Of a stretch of 64,000 bases of DNA, positions 38,194-47,704 are shown one piece after another (the stretch's first letter is position 1; each line of letters starts with the position of its first letter). Source of the stretch: an uncultured Propionibacteriaceae bacterium (GTDB lineage: Bacteria > Actinomycetota > Actinomycetes > Propionibacteriales > Propionibacteriaceae); assembly GCA_938046585.1 (NCBI GenBank), contig CALIWR010000005.1, forward strand, positions 124,001 to 188,000, read 5' to 3'. The notes below the pieces were generated by a model. It was not told the origin of the DNA. It ran no database searches and saw nothing but the letters and a program-made list of their open reading frames with translations. The position numbers and the translations under genes are program-made.

Positions 38194-38716
38194 TCAGCAG
38201 ATGAATAGGGCCATGGAGGCCCACGAGGCTCTCACCGTCCAGCGGCTGCGGCGGCTGCGGCAGATGGTCGAGGAGGCCCGTACCGTCCCGATGTCGGCGA
38301 GTTGCATGGTGAACCGCGCTGAGATGCTGGCCCTGATTGACGAGGTGGTGGCCGACCTGCCGCGGGACCTGGAACTGTCGCGGTCGGTGATCACCGAGCA
38401 ATATACAGCTCATGCCAGTGCCCGGGAGCGGGCGGCCGAGATCATCGAGCATGCCCGCGCTGAGGCCCAGCAGTTGGTCAGTGTCTCTCAAGTGGCGGCC
38501 CAAGCCAACACGTACGCCGCCGAGGCCCGGCGCGTGGCGCAGGAGGAGGCCGAACAGATCAAGGTCGAGGCCGACATGTACGTCGACACCCGACTGGCCG
38601 AATTCGAGGCCAGCCTGCAGAAGACGATCGGTCAGGTGACCACGATGCGGCAGCGCCTGTCCCAGCGTTCTGGTTTGGACGCCTCCGACACCCAGGCCCT
38701 GCCGGCCATCGACTGA
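38186..38716 (+). CDS. sepIVA: SepIVA-like DivIVA-domain coiled-coil protein
   Basis: A 176-residue, mostly helical protein with long Ala/Glu/Arg-rich coiled coil (about 75-160). It starts inside the end of coaD with AAAGGA upstream. Its place directly before the DUF177 gene, rpmF and rnc matches Rv2927c (SepIVA) of mycobacteria, a DivIVA-domain protein needed for septation. The SepIVA assignment rests on synteny and the MSASCMVNRAEMLALIDEVVADLP block. The early coiled-coil boundary was set by eye. Confidence 0.75.
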   Translation: MVDQQMNRAMEAHEALTVQRLRRLRQMVEEARTVPMSASCMVNRAEMLALIDEVVADLPRDLELSRSVITEQYTAHASARERAAEIIEHARAEAQQLVSVSQVAAQANTYAAEARRVAQEEAEQIKVEADMYVDTRLAEFEASLQKTIGQVTTMRQRLSQRSGLDASDTQALPAID

Positions 38717-38718
38717 GC

Positions 38719-38748
38719 TTGAAGACCGGGCACGCGGCCCGGTATCGT
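38719..38748 (+). promoter_or_regulatory. Candidate promoter of the yceD-rpmF-rnc-mutM operon
   Basis: TTGAAG and TATCGT with an 18-base spacer, directly after the sepIVA stop. It gives a leader of about 45 nt before the DUF177 start. Confidence 0.5.
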
Positions 38749-38800
38749 AGTGCGTCGGTGTCCACCGAGGCTGTCTGCCTTGCCAGAGGGGTTTTCGTCT

Positions 38801-39340
38801 ATGTCCGTCCGCCGAACGGCCGACGCGCGCGGTCTGGTCCTTGAGGTCCATGACTTGTCGCGGCAGGCCGGGACTATGCGGCAGCTACGGCGAACCGCCG
38901 AGGCTCCCCAGGGAGTCGGTCTCGAGGTCATTGAGGTGCCTGCTGGGTCACCGGTCGAGTTGGATGTCAGGCTCGAGGCGGTGGGCGAGGGGGTGCTGGT
39001 CACCGGCACTGCCATGGTTCGTCTGGCAGGGGAGTGCACGCGCTGTCTGGCTGAGATCTCCACCACCTCGGAGGTCGACATCCAGGAGTTGTTCCACTAC
39101 CCCGGTCACGGACCGGATGGTGATGAGGTCAGCCGGGTCGAGGGCGAGCGCATCGATCTGGAGCCGGCGATCCGGGATGCGGTGGTGCTGGACTTGCCGT
39201 TCGCGCCATTGTGCCGCGACGATTGTCGCGGGTTGTGCCAGCGTTGCGGTGTCAACCTCAACGAGGAACCCGACCACCAGCACACCGATCTGGTGGACTC
39301 GAGGTGGGATGGACTCTCCGGCTGGACGCCGGAGGGCTGA
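38801..39340 (+). CDS. yceD: YceD/DUF177 family protein
   Basis: A 179-residue protein of the DUF177 family, almost always encoded directly before rpmF. CTRCL and the later C-x3-C / C-x2-C group in [13 protein letters not shown] look like metal ligands. Family members affect 23S rRNA accumulation in plants and bacteria. ATG 38801 gives the conserved N-terminus; the upstream open frame overlaps the promoter and was rejected. Confidence 0.9.
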   Translation: MSVRRTADARGLVLEVHDLSRQAGTMRQLRRTAEAPQGVGLEVIEVPAGSPVELDVRLEAVGEGVLVTGTAMVRLAGECTRCLAEISTTSEVDIQELFHYPGHGPDGDEVSRVEGERIDLEPAIRDAVVLDLPFAPLCRDDCRGLCQRCGVNLNEEPDHQHTDLVDSRWDGLSGWTPEG

Positions 39341-39385
39341 TGACAGAAGCTGGGGTCAGCCCGGCACGAGCAAGGAGCAACGACA

Positions 39386-39577
39386 GTGGCAGTTCCGAAG
39401 CGGCGGTTGTCGCGGAGCAACGTCCGTTCCCGCAGGTCGCAGTGGAAGACCAGCGCGCCGACCCTGGTGACCTGCGCCAACGCTGCCTGCAAGGCGAAGC
39501 ACCTTCCCCACACGGCCTGTCCCAGCTGCGGGCAGTACGGGGCCCGAGGCGCCCGGCGACAGGTGCTGGAGAACTGA
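39386..39577 (+). CDS. rpmF: 50S ribosomal protein L32
   Basis: A 63-residue L32 starting [20 protein letters not shown]. The zinc-binding cysteines are kept: TCANAAC and [10 protein letters not shown] 39386 has AAGGAG eight bases upstream. It lies between yceD and rnc in the standard order. Confidence 0.96.
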   Translation: MAVPKRRLSRSNVRSRRSQWKTSAPTLVTCANAACKAKHLPHTACPSCGQYGARGARRQVLEN

Positions 39578-39588
39578 CCAGCGCGGCG

Positions 39589-40296
39589 ATGAGCCGCATC
39601 CATGATCTGCTAACTGAGCTGGGGATCATCATCGATCCCCAGCTGTACGAGTTGGCTGTCACACACCGTTCCTGGGCGTACGAGAATGGTGGCGTTCCCA
39701 CCAACGAGCGCTTGGAGTTTCTGGGTGATGCGGTGCTCGGGCTGGTCGTCACTGAGCACCTGTATCGCTCTTTCCCGGACCGCCCCGAAGGGGTTTTGGC
39801 CAAATTGCGAGCGGCCGTGGTCAATTCCCAGTCCTTGGCGACGGTGGCGCGAGAACTCGAGATCGGTGGCGACATCCGACTGGGTCGCGGTGAGCTCACG
39901 ACCGGGGGCCGGAACAAGGCTTCGATCCTGGCCGATACGGTTGAGGCTCTGATCGGAGCGGTCCTCCTGTCGGGCGGTATCGAACAGGCGCGGGTCTTCG
40001 TCCATCACGTTTTCGACCCGCTAGTCGAGGCTGCATCCTCACTGGGAGCCGGCCTGGACTGGAAAACTAGCCTGCAAGAACTTTGCGCCGAACTGGGCCT
40101 GGGGGTCCCCGGCTACCAGGTGGCGGAGTCTGGGCCTGACCATGACAAACGGTTCGCTGCCTATGTCCGGGCCGGGGAGGGCCTTTTCGGCCCTGGCAAG
40201 GGGTTGAACAAGAAACAAGCCGAACAGCAAGCGGCTGCGATGGCATTCACCGCGCTGCGGGAGGCTGCCGACGCGACCGAGAACGAGCATGCCTGA
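39589..40296 (+). CDS. rnc: Ribonuclease III
   Basis: A 235-residue double-strand-specific endonuclease. The RNase III signature [13 protein letters not shown] is at about residues 40-52, with [10 protein letters not shown] as the second metal-binding block. The C-terminal dsRNA-binding domain (about 160-235) ends in [17 protein letters not shown]. The start is ATG 39589, though no clear ribosome binding site lies close by. ATG of mutM overlaps its 3' end by 8 bases. Confidence 0.95.
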   Translation: MSRIHDLLTELGIIIDPQLYELAVTHRSWAYENGGVPTNERLEFLGDAVLGLVVTEHLYRSFPDRPEGVLAKLRAAVVNSQSLATVARELEIGGDIRLGRGELTTGGRNKASILADTVEALIGAVLLSGGIEQARVFVHHVFDPLVEAASSLGAGLDWKTSLQELCAELGLGVPGYQVAESGPDHDKRFAAYVRAGEGLFGPGKGLNKKQAEQQAAAMAFTALREAADATENEHA

Positions 40297-41128
40297 ACTG
40301 CCAGAGGTTGAGACCGTACGGCGCGGCCTGGTTGCGCTGCTGGACGGACGTAGCGTGGTCTCGGCTCAGGTACTCCACCCGCGCCCGGTCCGTCGCCATC
40401 CGGCAGGCCCAGACGACTTCGCGGCCACCTTGATCGGTCGGCGGCTACGCGCGCCGCGGCGGCGCGGCAAGTTCTTGTGGTTCCCTTTCGCCGATGGTGA
40501 CGCGATGGTCGCTCATCTCGGGATGAGTGGCCAGTTCCGAGACGACCATCCAGAGGCGCCGCTGCCGCCCAATGCGCGGGTCCTGATCGACCTCGACAAT
40601 GGACGCCAGCTGCGGTTTGTGGACCAACGGATGTTCGGCGGTCTCTGGCTGAGCCCGGGCGGCGCTGACCTGCCCGATGAGGTCCGCAGGATCGCGCTCG
40701 ACCCGTTCGACTCAGCTTTTGATGCGGTCACGGTGGCGCGTTCCATGAGCCACCGCAAGGCTGGGATTAAACGGCTGCTGCTTGATCAGTGCGTGGTGTC
40801 GGGGATCGGCAACATCTACGCCGACGAGGCGCTGTGGCGGGCACGGCTCCACTACAACACCCCAGCAGCAGCTCTGTCGGTACGCCGGCTGGCGAGCCTG
40901 CTGCGGCATGCCCAGTCCGTGATGGGCGAGTCCCTGGAACAGGGAGGCACCTCCTTCGACAGCCTCTACGTGGATGTGAATGGCCGGTCCGGCTACCATG
41001 ACCGGTCCCTCCAGGTGTACGGCCGGGCCGGTCGGCCGTGCTCACGTTGCGGACAGACGCTAGTCCGGGAAGCTTTCGCTAACCGTTCCTCATTCCGCTG
41101 TCCACGCTGCCAACGGCCCACGTACTAG
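40289..41128 (+). CDS. mutM: Formamidopyrimidine-DNA glycosylase
   Basis: A 279-residue base-excision repair glycosylase/AP lyase for 8-oxoguanine. The catalytic N-terminus [12 protein letters not shown] is intact. The helix-two-turn-helix contains [14 protein letters not shown], and the C-terminal zinc finger is CSRCG...CPRCQ. ATG overlaps the rnc 3' end. The order rnc-mutM-smc-ftsY is the usual actinobacterial one, here with a GtrA gene inserted. Confidence 0.96.
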   Translation: MPELPEVETVRRGLVALLDGRSVVSAQVLHPRPVRRHPAGPDDFAATLIGRRLRAPRRRGKFLWFPFADGDAMVAHLGMSGQFRDDHPEAPLPPNARVLIDLDNGRQLRFVDQRMFGGLWLSPGGADLPDEVRRIALDPFDSAFDAVTVARSMSHRKAGIKRLLLDQCVVSGIGNIYADEALWRARLHYNTPAAALSVRRLASLLRHAQSVMGESLEQGGTSFDSLYVDVNGRSGYHDRSLQVYGRAGRPCSRCGQTLVREAFANRSSFRCPRCQRPTY

Positions 41129-41131
41129 GGT
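41126..41131 (+). promoter_or_regulatory. -10 element TAGGGT before the GtrA gene
   Basis: TAGGGT begins at the mutM stop and lies 9 nt before the GTG at 41141, so the leader would be nearly absent. Confidence 0.35.
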
Positions 41132-41140
41132 GTCCAGACT

Positions 41141-41743
41141 GTGACCATCGACAACGCCGGATCCTTGCTGCGAGAGCGCCACGGTCGTACCCTGCTCCAG
41201 TTCCTCAAATTCGGGCTCGTGGGTGGTTCCGGGGTGCTGGTGAACATGGTGGTCGCGATCATCATGAACAAGCTCAACGGTGGCCCCGCGCATTCTCAGG
41301 ACATCCTGTTCGGGTTTCCCGGCACCGCGTACAACTTCCGTTTCACCAGTCTGGTCTGGGTCGGAGCCTTCCTTGTCGCGAACCTGTGGAACTTCCAGCT
41401 CAACCGTTCCTGGACTTTTCGTAGCGCCAAACACGCCACCTGGTTCTCGGAATTCTGGCCGTTCCTCGCAGTCGGGAGCGCCGCGGCAGCGGCTGGGCTG
41501 TTCATCAAGCTCGCGATGACCAACCCGACCTCTCCCTTCTTCCTGCCGGAGCCGTACTTCCACGGTGGCGATGGGGCGGGGTTGCAATCGCGCGAGTACT
41601 GGGCGCACCTGATCACTATCGTGGTGACCACTCCGATCAATTTCGTCATCAACAAAGTCTGGACGTTCCGGGCGGTACGCAGCCACCGAACCCGCGAGCC
41701 GGCGGGTGATCCCGGGGAACAGGCCGATTTTCACCAGGACTGA
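41141..41743 (+). CDS. GtrA family membrane protein
   Basis: A 200-residue protein with four predicted helices and the GtrA blocks FLKFGLVGGSGVLVNM, FQLNRSWTFR and PINFVINKVWTFR. GtrA proteins are thought to flip lipid-linked sugars for cell-wall glycans. An internal loop of about 40 residues is longer than in small GtrA proteins. It is an insertion between mutM and smc relative to the common gene order. Three bases separate it from smc. Confidence 0.88.
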   Translation: MTIDNAGSLLRERHGRTLLQFLKFGLVGGSGVLVNMVVAIIMNKLNGGPAHSQDILFGFPGTAYNFRFTSLVWVGAFLVANLWNFQLNRSWTFRSAKHATWFSEFWPFLAVGSAAAAAGLFIKLAMTNPTSPFFLPEPYFHGGDGAGLQSREYWAHLITIVVTTPINFVINKVWTFRAVRSHRTREPAGDPGEQADFHQD

Positions 41744-41746
41744 GCC

Positions 41747-44700
41747 ATGTACCTGCGGAGCCTCACCCTGCGCGGCTTCAAGTCATTCGCCTCGGCCACC
41801 ACTTTGCAGTTCGAGCCAGGGATCACCGCCGTGGTCGGTCCGAACGGTTCGGGTAAATCAAATGTGGTCGATGCCCTGGCCTGGGTGATGGGGGAGCAAG
41901 GCGCTAAGTCGTTGCGTGGCGGCAAAATGGAGGATGTCATCTTCGCTGGGACCTCCGGTCGGGCGCCGCTGGGCCGAGCCGAGGTTCAACTGACCATCGA
42001 CAACACCGACGGGGCGCTACCGATCGAGTACAGCGAGGTCACGATCTCACGCACCATGTTCCGCAACGGTGGCAGCGATTATTCGATCAATGGGCATGCG
42101 GCGCGGTTGCTGGATGTCCAGGAGCTGCTCAGCGACTCCGGGATCGGCCGAGAAATGCATGTCATCGTCGGGCAGGGGCAGCTGGACGCGATCTTGCAGG
42201 CCACCCCGGAGATCCGGCGCGGTTTTATCGAGGAGGCAGCTGGGGTACTCAAACATCGCAAACGCAAGGAGAAGGCGCTTCGCAAGCTGGACAGCACCGA
42301 GGCCAACCTGAACCGTCTGACTGATCTGGTGACCGAGATCCGACGTCAGCTGAAACCGCTGCAGCGGCAGGCTGAGGTGGCTCGCAAGGCGGGGGTGATC
42401 CAGGCGGAGTTGTTCGATGCCAAGGCTCGGCTGCTGGCCGATGACCTGGCCCAGGCCACCCAGGCTTTGGAGGCAGATCTGGCGGATGAACAGGCGCTGC
42501 TGGCAACCCGAGCCAGGGTCGAGCAGGAGGTTGCCAGCGCCCGGGAGCGGGAGGACCAGGCAGATCAGGCTGTGGCCGCGGCCCAACCACGGCTGGCCGC
42601 CGCCCAGGAGATCTGGTATGGCCTAGCCGCCTTACGGGAGCGGATCACCTCGACCCTGTCGATTGCGACAGAACGGATCCGGCATGCCCAGGATCTGCCG
42701 CATCACTCCGGCGAGGACCCGGACACGCTGGAGGCTCAGGCCCAGTCTGAGGCTCGGGCGGAGCAGTCGTTGCGTCAGCAGGTTGAGGCCCGTCAGACCG
42801 GGCTACGCCAGGCGACCGAGCAGCGGGCTGCCGCCGAACAGGCCCATGCCGAGGCCGAGTCCCGCCTGGCCGCGCTGGTACGGGCGGTCGCCGATCGCCG
42901 CGAGGGTATGGCCCGCCTGAACGGCCAGGTTGGCTCGTTGCGGAGCCGGATCGAGAATGCGACCGAGCAGGTGGAAAGGTTGGAGGCTGCCCGAGCCGCC
43001 GCTGCCGACCGCGGCGAGGAGGCGACTCGGGCCTTTCAGGCGTTGGAGACTTCGGTGGCCGGGCTGGATGCCGGGGAAGCTGGCCTGGACGAGGAGTATG
43101 AGGCGGCTGAGGCTGAGCTGGAGCGGGCCCAACAGGCCCATGACCGGCTCCGCGAGGAGGAACAGGCCGCTTCCCGGGATTGGGCCGCGGCTGCCGCCCG
43201 TCACGAGGCGCTGCTGATTGGCCTGGATCGAGAGGACGCCTCCGCCCAGCTCCTCGCAGCTGACGGGAAGGTTGACGGTCTGCTGGGTTCGGTGGCTGCA
43301 GTGGTGACGGTGGAGGCCGGCTATGAGGCAGCGGTCTCAGCCGCCCTTCAGTGGGCGGCGGATGCCGTGGCCGTGGCCGGAGTCGGCGCCGCGGTGAATG
43401 CTTTCGGGTACCTGAAGGAGCATGATTTGGGTCGGGCCGGGTTGTTGGTGGCTGGTGTCGACGATCGCGGGCAGGACTGGCCTGAACTGCCCGATGGTGC
43501 CCGGTACGTGATCGATGTGGTGTCGACCCAGGCCCCGGTTCAGGCCGCCCTACGGCGGCTACTCCATCAGACCGTCATCGTCGACGACCTGGCCGCGGCC
43601 CAGGACTTGATCGCCGATCTACCCGAGACCATTGCCGTGACCCACGATGGCGACATCCTGTCGCGTTGGTTCGCCTCTGGAGGCTCGCACAGTCGACCCA
43701 GCCTGATCCAGATCCAGGCCGCGGTCGACGAGGCCGCGGCCGCTGTGGAGGCTGCGCAACACCGGGTGGAGCGGGCTGCCTTCGCAAGCGCCGAGACCAA
43801 GGCACAGTTGGCTGAGGCTCGCCGCCGGGTGGAGGTCGCGCTCGACGGACTGCATGAGTCTGACGCCCGGCAGAGCGCGCTCGCCGAGCAGCTGGGCCAG
43901 CTCAACCAGACTGCCCGGGCAGCCCGCGGGGAGGCCGAGCGGCTGGCCGCCCAGATCGAACAGGCGCAGCAGCGCCAGGCCGACGACGAGGCGGCCCTGG
44001 CCGAGATGACCGCGCGCCTCGACGCAGCCACCGCCGAGCAGGATCTAGAAGAGCCCGACCCAGCCGAGCGGGATGCCCTGGCCGAGCAGGCCCGCCACGC
44101 CCGCAGCGTCGAGATGGAGGCCCGACTCGCGCTGCGGACCATGGAGGAACGGGTCCGGGCGGTAGCCGGCCGGGCTGAGTCCCTACGTCAGGCCGCGGCA
44201 GCCGAGCGGCAGGCCCGGGCCCGGGCCGAAGCCCATCGCGAGCAGGTACGCCGGGAGGCAGCGGCAGCGCAGGCCGTCCACACCGCATCGACCTGGCTGC
44301 TGCACCGGGTGGAGGTTTCGCAGGCGCTGGCGGCGACCGAGCGGGAGGCAGCCGAGGCGGCTCGACAGCAGGCGAATCAGGTCTTGACCGAGGCCCGGTC
44401 CTCGGCTCGGGCGTTGGCGGCTGAACTGGAAAACCTGGTGAACACCGCCCATCGTGACGAATTGGCTCGTTCAGCACAGCGGATGCGAGTCGAGAGCCTC
44501 TCCGAACGGGCCCTGACCGAGGTGGGGATCGAGCCAGCCGCGCTGATCGCCGAATACGGCCCAGACGTCCCGGTTCCGGTCCTGGTCGACCCAGAGGGGC
44601 TCCCGGTGTCCACCGAGCCGGCACAGACTATGGCCTACGACCGGGACCAGCAGCAGCGACGGCTTCGCTCGGCGGAACGCCAACTCCAGCTGCTGGGGCG

Positions 44701-45292
44701 GGTGAACCCGCTGGCTCTGGAAGAATTCGACGCGATGCAGGAACGACACGCCTTTCTGTCGACTCAACTGGATGACCTGAAGCGGTCTCGGGCCGATCTG
44801 CTGGCGATCGTGGATGAGGTCGACCAACGAGTCCAAGAGGTCTTCGCCGCGGCGTACCAGGATGTCGCCAAGCAGTTCGAACAGGTCTTTTCTCGTCTGT
44901 TTCCGGGCGGTGAAGGCCGGTTGCTGCTCACCGAACCGAACGCCTGGCTGACCACCGGGGTCGAGGTGGAGGCCCGACCGGCTGGGAAAAAGGTGAAACG
45001 ACTGTCGCTTCTGTCCGGAGGTGAACGTTCCCTGGTGGCCGTGGCCTTCTTAGTGAGCCTGTTCAAGGCCCGTCCTAGCCCCTTCTACATCCTGGATGAG
45101 GTCGAGGCAGCGCTGGACGACACCAATCTGGGCCGGCTGCTGGAGATCTATGAGGAACTGCGCGAGGAATCGCAATTGTTGCTGATCACCCACCAGAAAC
45201 GGACCATGGAGGTTGCCGACGCCCTGTACGGGGTGACAATGCGCGGCGACGGGGTGTCGACGGTGATTAGTCAGCGTCTGCGACAGACCTAA
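41747..45292 (+). CDS. smc: Chromosome segregation protein SMC
   Basis: An 1181-residue SMC ATPase. Walker A GPNGSGKSN is at about residues 32-40, followed by long coiled coils (about 165-500 and 655-1000, rich in Ala, Glu, Arg and Gln). The hinge domain is at about 506-654, the ABC signature LSLLSGGERSLVAVAF at about 1087-1102, and Walker B FYILDEVEAALDD after it. It condenses and segregates chromosomes with ScpA and ScpB, whose genes are not in this window. Full length. Confidence 0.97.
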   Translation: MYLRSLTLRGFKSFASATTLQFEPGITAVVGPNGSGKSNVVDALAWVMGEQGAKSLRGGKMEDVIFAGTSGRAPLGRAEVQLTIDNTDGALPIEYSEVTISRTMFRNGGSDYSINGHAARLLDVQELLSDSGIGREMHVIVGQGQLDAILQATPEIRRGFIEEAAGVLKHRKRKEKALRKLDSTEANLNRLTDLVTEIRRQLKPLQRQAEVARKAGVIQAELFDAKARLLADDLAQATQALEADLADEQALLATRARVEQEVASAREREDQADQAVAAAQPRLAAAQEIWYGLAALRERITSTLSIATERIRHAQDLPHHSGEDPDTLEAQAQSEARAEQSLRQQVEARQTGLRQATEQRAAAEQAHAEAESRLAALVRAVADRREGMARLNGQVGSLRSRIENATEQVERLEAARAAAADRGEEATRAFQALETSVAGLDAGEAGLDEEYEAAEAELERAQQAHDRLREEEQAASRDWAAAAARHEALLIGLDREDASAQLLAADGKVDGLLGSVAAVVTVEAGYEAAVSAALQWAADAVAVAGVGAAVNAFGYLKEHDLGRAGLLVAGVDDRGQDWPELPDGARYVIDVVSTQAPVQAALRRLLHQTVIVDDLAAAQDLIADLPETIAVTHDGDILSRWFASGGSHSRPSLIQIQAAVDEAAAAVEAAQHRVERAAFASAETKAQLAEARRRVEVALDGLHESDARQSALAEQLGQLNQTARAARGEAERLAAQIEQAQQRQADDEAALAEMTARLDAATAEQDLEEPDPAERDALAEQARHARSVEMEARLALRTMEERVRAVAGRAESLRQAAAAERQARARAEAHREQVRREAAAAQAVHTASTWLLHRVEVSQALAATEREAAEAARQQANQVLTEARSSARALAAELENLVNTAHRDELARSAQRMRVESLSERALTEVGIEPAALIAEYGPDVPVPVLVDPEGLPVSTEPAQTMAYDRDQQQRRLRSAERQLQLLGRVNPLALEEFDAMQERHAFLSTQLDDLKRSRADLLAIVDEVDQRVQEVFAAAYQDVAKQFEQVFSRLFPGGEGRLLLTEPNAWLTTGVEVEARPAGKKVKRLSLLSGGERSLVAVAFLVSLFKARPSPFYILDEVEAALDDTNLGRLLEIYEELREESQLLLITHQKRTMEVADALYGVTMRGDGVSTVISQRLRQT

Positions 45293-45401
45293 ACCCGGGC
45301 TGCGAATGAGCCTTCTCTCACAGACACCGCCACGATCAGGTCCGGAACCTAGCCATGGTCGATACTGAGGGCCCCGTCCTGCTATCGAAAGGTCGTTGTG
45401 C

Positions 45402-45635
45402 ATGCTGTCTGTGGTCGCGACCATGAGCCTGGTCCTGATGATCGTCATCGCCCTGCTGGCGGTGGTCGGGATGGGGATCGGGGGTATCGGCCGAGATATG
45501 GACTGCGAGCTTGCTGATCGCCTGGAACAGATCGCCCGCCATCTCAATGGCGACGCTCAGCCGCCGCAGCGGCTGGTGCGCCTGGTGGAGCAGTCGCTTA
45601 GCTCTGGGACCGGGCTAGGCCGTTTACGTGATTGA
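45402..45635 (+). CDS. Small single-helix membrane protein
   Basis: A 77-residue protein with one N-terminal hydrophobic helix (about 3-28), then a cytoplasmic helical tail (RLEQIARHL, QRLVRLVEQSL). GAAAGG nine bases before ATG 45402 supports the start. Its last 38 bases overlap the convergent gene. No family recognised; codon pattern favours a real gene. Confidence 0.65.
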   Translation: MLSVVATMSLVLMIVIALLAVVGMGIGGIGRDMDCELADRLEQIARHLNGDAQPPQRLVRLVEQSLSSGTGLGRLRD

Positions 45636-46038
45636 CCCGAGCGGCCAGGTCGTGAACCTGGAACCGGGAGGTCACGGGGAGCCGGCAGGAATGCATGAGA
45701 CCCGGACCGGTCACCATGATTGTCACGTAGCCGCTGGTGCGTTCCTCTTTGACCAGGAGGAAGAGCAGCCCCAGCAGAAAGAAGAAAAAACCGATCACGG
45801 CCACCACGACCGCCCAGGTCGGGGTGGCCTGTGTGGTCACTGATCCGTCGAGAAACGTCAGCTGGGCTTGTTGGATCGGTAACCGACCACTGGGTGTCAC
45901 CACTTCGGTGCGGGTGACCACGATATCGCCCAGCTGAACCAAGGGCTGCTCCCGGACCAGCGCATGAGCACCGGGCTGAGCGCCCGGGGCGGCTGTCCTG
46001 GGGTATTGCTCGTAGTAGGGCTGGTATGGGCTTGTCAT
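45598..46038 (-). CDS. Membrane protein of unknown function
   Basis: A 146-residue protein with a Pro/Tyr/Gln-rich start, a small domain, one strong hydrophobic helix (about 74-97, including GFFFFLLGLLFLLV) followed by charged KEER, and a C-terminal domain. Similar in style to the tail-anchored protein at 2602-3111. The adjacent minus-strand gene (46073-46369) may be in the same unit, 34 bases upstream. No family recognised. Confidence 0.72.
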   Translation of the reverse strand: MTSPYQPYYEQYPRTAAPGAQPGAHALVREQPLVQLGDIVVTRTEVVTPSGRLPIQQAQLTFLDGSVTTQATPTWAVVVAVIGFFFFLLGLLFLLVKEERTSGYVTIMVTGPGLMHSCRLPVTSRFQVHDLAARVNHVNGLARSQS

Positions 46039-46072
46039 CGACGATCCTTCCCCGGATGATCAGGGTTCAGGC

Positions 46073-46369
46073 TCAATTGTTGGAGGAGTTGTGGCTGGTC
46101 GACATCCACAGGATCGCATTCACGGCCACGATTCCGCCCCAGGTGAGGAGCAGCGCGAACAAGCTCCGTTCCGACGCGATGGCGGTCAGAGGTATGGCGA
46201 ACACCAACGAGATCACAGCCAGCACGAACTGCTTGTTGCTGGGGCGGCGCCCAACGGTTGGCTGGCTGAGGGGAGCTAGCTGGGCGGGAGCAGGAAGCGG
46301 TGGCGTGCTTGGCTGTTCCGGCTGGGACCAGAGCTGCTCATTGGTGGGTTCGCGCTGCATGGCCGACAT
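46073..46369 (-). CDS. Small membrane protein, Pro-rich N-terminus, two helices
   Basis: A 98-residue protein: Pro/Gln-rich N-terminal third, then two hydrophobic helices separated by a short loop. The start 46369 is chosen over 46414 because TAAGGT lies 7 nt upstream, identical in spacing to the GNAT gene at 28274. Divergent from ftsY with 88 bases between starts. Function unknown. Confidence 0.7.
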   Translation of the reverse strand: MSAMQREPTNEQLWSQPEQPSTPPLPAPAQLAPLSQPTVGRRPSNKQFVLAVISLVFAIPLTAIASERSLFALLLTWGGIVAVNAILWMSTSHNSSNN

Positions 46370-46376
46370 GCGACAT

Positions 46377-46382
46377 ACCTTA
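46377..46382 (-). promoter_or_regulatory. -10 element TAAGGT, leaderless start
   Basis: TAAGGT on the minus strand, 7 nt before the ATG at 46369, without a ribosome binding site. Confidence 0.5.
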
Positions 46383-46445
46383 GTCCGAGCGGTGACACGG
46401 CTCGGTCCCGGCATCCAGCCCGAGATCGCAGGCCGCGGTCTTGCC

Positions 46446-46451
46446 TAGGAT
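46446..46451 (+). promoter_or_regulatory. -10 element TAGGAT, leaderless start of ftsY
   Basis: TAGGAT lies 6 nt before the GTG at 46458, with no Shine-Dalgarno sequence. Confidence 0.55.
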
Positions 46452-46457
46452 GTCCCG

Positions 46458-47588
46458 GTGAGCATGATCTTCTGGATCGTCGTCGGCGGCATCCTGGCCG
46501 CGATCCTGGTGGCATCGGTGATCGTGGCGCGCTCGCGGGGGCGCGCCTTACCTCCGGTGGAACCATCCGCCGAGTTGACCCCGGGCGAACTAACCGAGCC
46601 GACCAAAGTCGAACCAGAGCCGGGTACCGAGCCGACCGGCTCGCAAGTCCCCGAGGCTCCTCAGTCTCGGCTGACCCGGCTACGACGTCGGCTGGCAGGC
46701 AGCAACAATGCCCTGGCCCGCGGACTAGCTGACCTGCTGGCACGGGACCGGATCGATGAGCAGACTTGGGAGGATCTGGAGACCACTTTGATCACATCGG
46801 ACCTGGGGGTCGGCCCGACTGATGAGCTGGTGACCGCCCTGCGGCGTCGGCTGGCATTGGACGGCGTGATGGACCCAGAACAGGCCCGGCAGGTGCTGCA
46901 TGAAGAGCTGGTCCAGCTGGTCGATCCGAGTCTGAGTCGAGACCTGAGCACCGAGGTCACCGAGAAAGACGGTCAGCGCCTGCCGGCGGTGGTCCTGGTG
47001 GTCGGGGTCAATGGCACCGGGAAGACCACGACCGTCGGCAAACTGGCCCGAGTCCTGGTGGCTGAGGGACGCAGTGTCCTGTTGGGGGCCGCTGACACCT
47101 TCCGCGCCGCGGCCGCCGATCAGCTGGCCACCTGGGGTGAGCGGGTCGGGGTGGAGACGGTTCGCGGCGCCGAGGCAGCCGATCCGGCTTCGGTGGCGTA
47201 CAGCGCGGTGAGACAAGGCATCGAGACCGGCGTCGACGTGGTGATCGTCGACACGGCCGGCCGGTTGCACACCAAGACCGGCCTGATGGACGAGCTGGGC
47301 AAGGTGAAGCGGGTCATCGAGAAACTGGCCCCGGTGACCGAGGTGCTTTTGGTCTTGGATGCCACCACCGGCCAGAACGGGCTCAGCCAGGCCCGGGTCT
47401 TCTCCGATGTGGTGGACGTCACCGGCCTCGTGCTGACGAAGCTGGACGGCTCAGCCAAGGGCGGGATTGTGGTCCAGGTTCAGCGCGAACTTGGCGCCCC
47501 GGTGAAGTTGATCGGTTTGGGGGAGGGGATGGACGACCTCGCACCGTTCGACGCCGAGCAGTTCGTCGACGGGGTGCTCGGACAGTGA
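46458..47588 (+). CDS. ftsY: Signal recognition particle receptor FtsY
   Basis: A 376-residue SRP-type GTPase. It has an N-terminal membrane helix (about 5-25), an acidic Pro/Glu-rich linker, the N domain, and the G domain with GVNGTGKTTT (about 183-192), DTFRAAAADQL, VDTAGRLHTK and TKLDGSAKGG. It docks ribosome-SRP complexes at the membrane. ffh lies directly downstream after a 116-base gap. The single transmembrane segment is typical for actinobacterial FtsY. Confidence 0.97.
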   Translation: MSMIFWIVVGGILAAILVASVIVARSRGRALPPVEPSAELTPGELTEPTKVEPEPGTEPTGSQVPEAPQSRLTRLRRRLAGSNNALARGLADLLARDRIDEQTWEDLETTLITSDLGVGPTDELVTALRRRLALDGVMDPEQARQVLHEELVQLVDPSLSRDLSTEVTEKDGQRLPAVVLVVGVNGTGKTTTVGKLARVLVAEGRSVLLGAADTFRAAAADQLATWGERVGVETVRGAEAADPASVAYSAVRQGIETGVDVVIVDTAGRLHTKTGLMDELGKVKRVIEKLAPVTEVLLVLDATTGQNGLSQARVFSDVVDVTGLVLTKLDGSAKGGIVVQVQRELGAPVKLIGLGEGMDDLAPFDAEQFVDGVLGQ

Positions 47589-47593
47589 ATGTG

Positions 47594-47613
47594 GCCCTCG
47601 TGAAGGCGAGGGC
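47594..47613 (+). terminator. Hairpin after ftsY
   Basis: Stem GCCCTCG / CGAGGGC with a 6-nt loop, six bases after the ftsY stop. No U-tract follows, so it may be a weak or processing structure rather than a terminator. Confidence 0.35.
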
Positions 47614-47662
47614 GATCAGGCAACCGGCTCTCATCCTTCCCGCCGGTTTCGAGACCGACTAG

Positions 47663-47668
47663 TACGAT
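47663..47668 (+). promoter_or_regulatory. Candidate ffh -10 element TACGAT
   Basis: TACGAT lies 36 nt before the ffh GTG, giving a leader of about 29 nt with an AAGGA. Confidence 0.45.
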
Positions 47669-47704
47669 TAAGCGGTCTGCTCCCCAGTTGCCGAAGGACG
47701 CACC

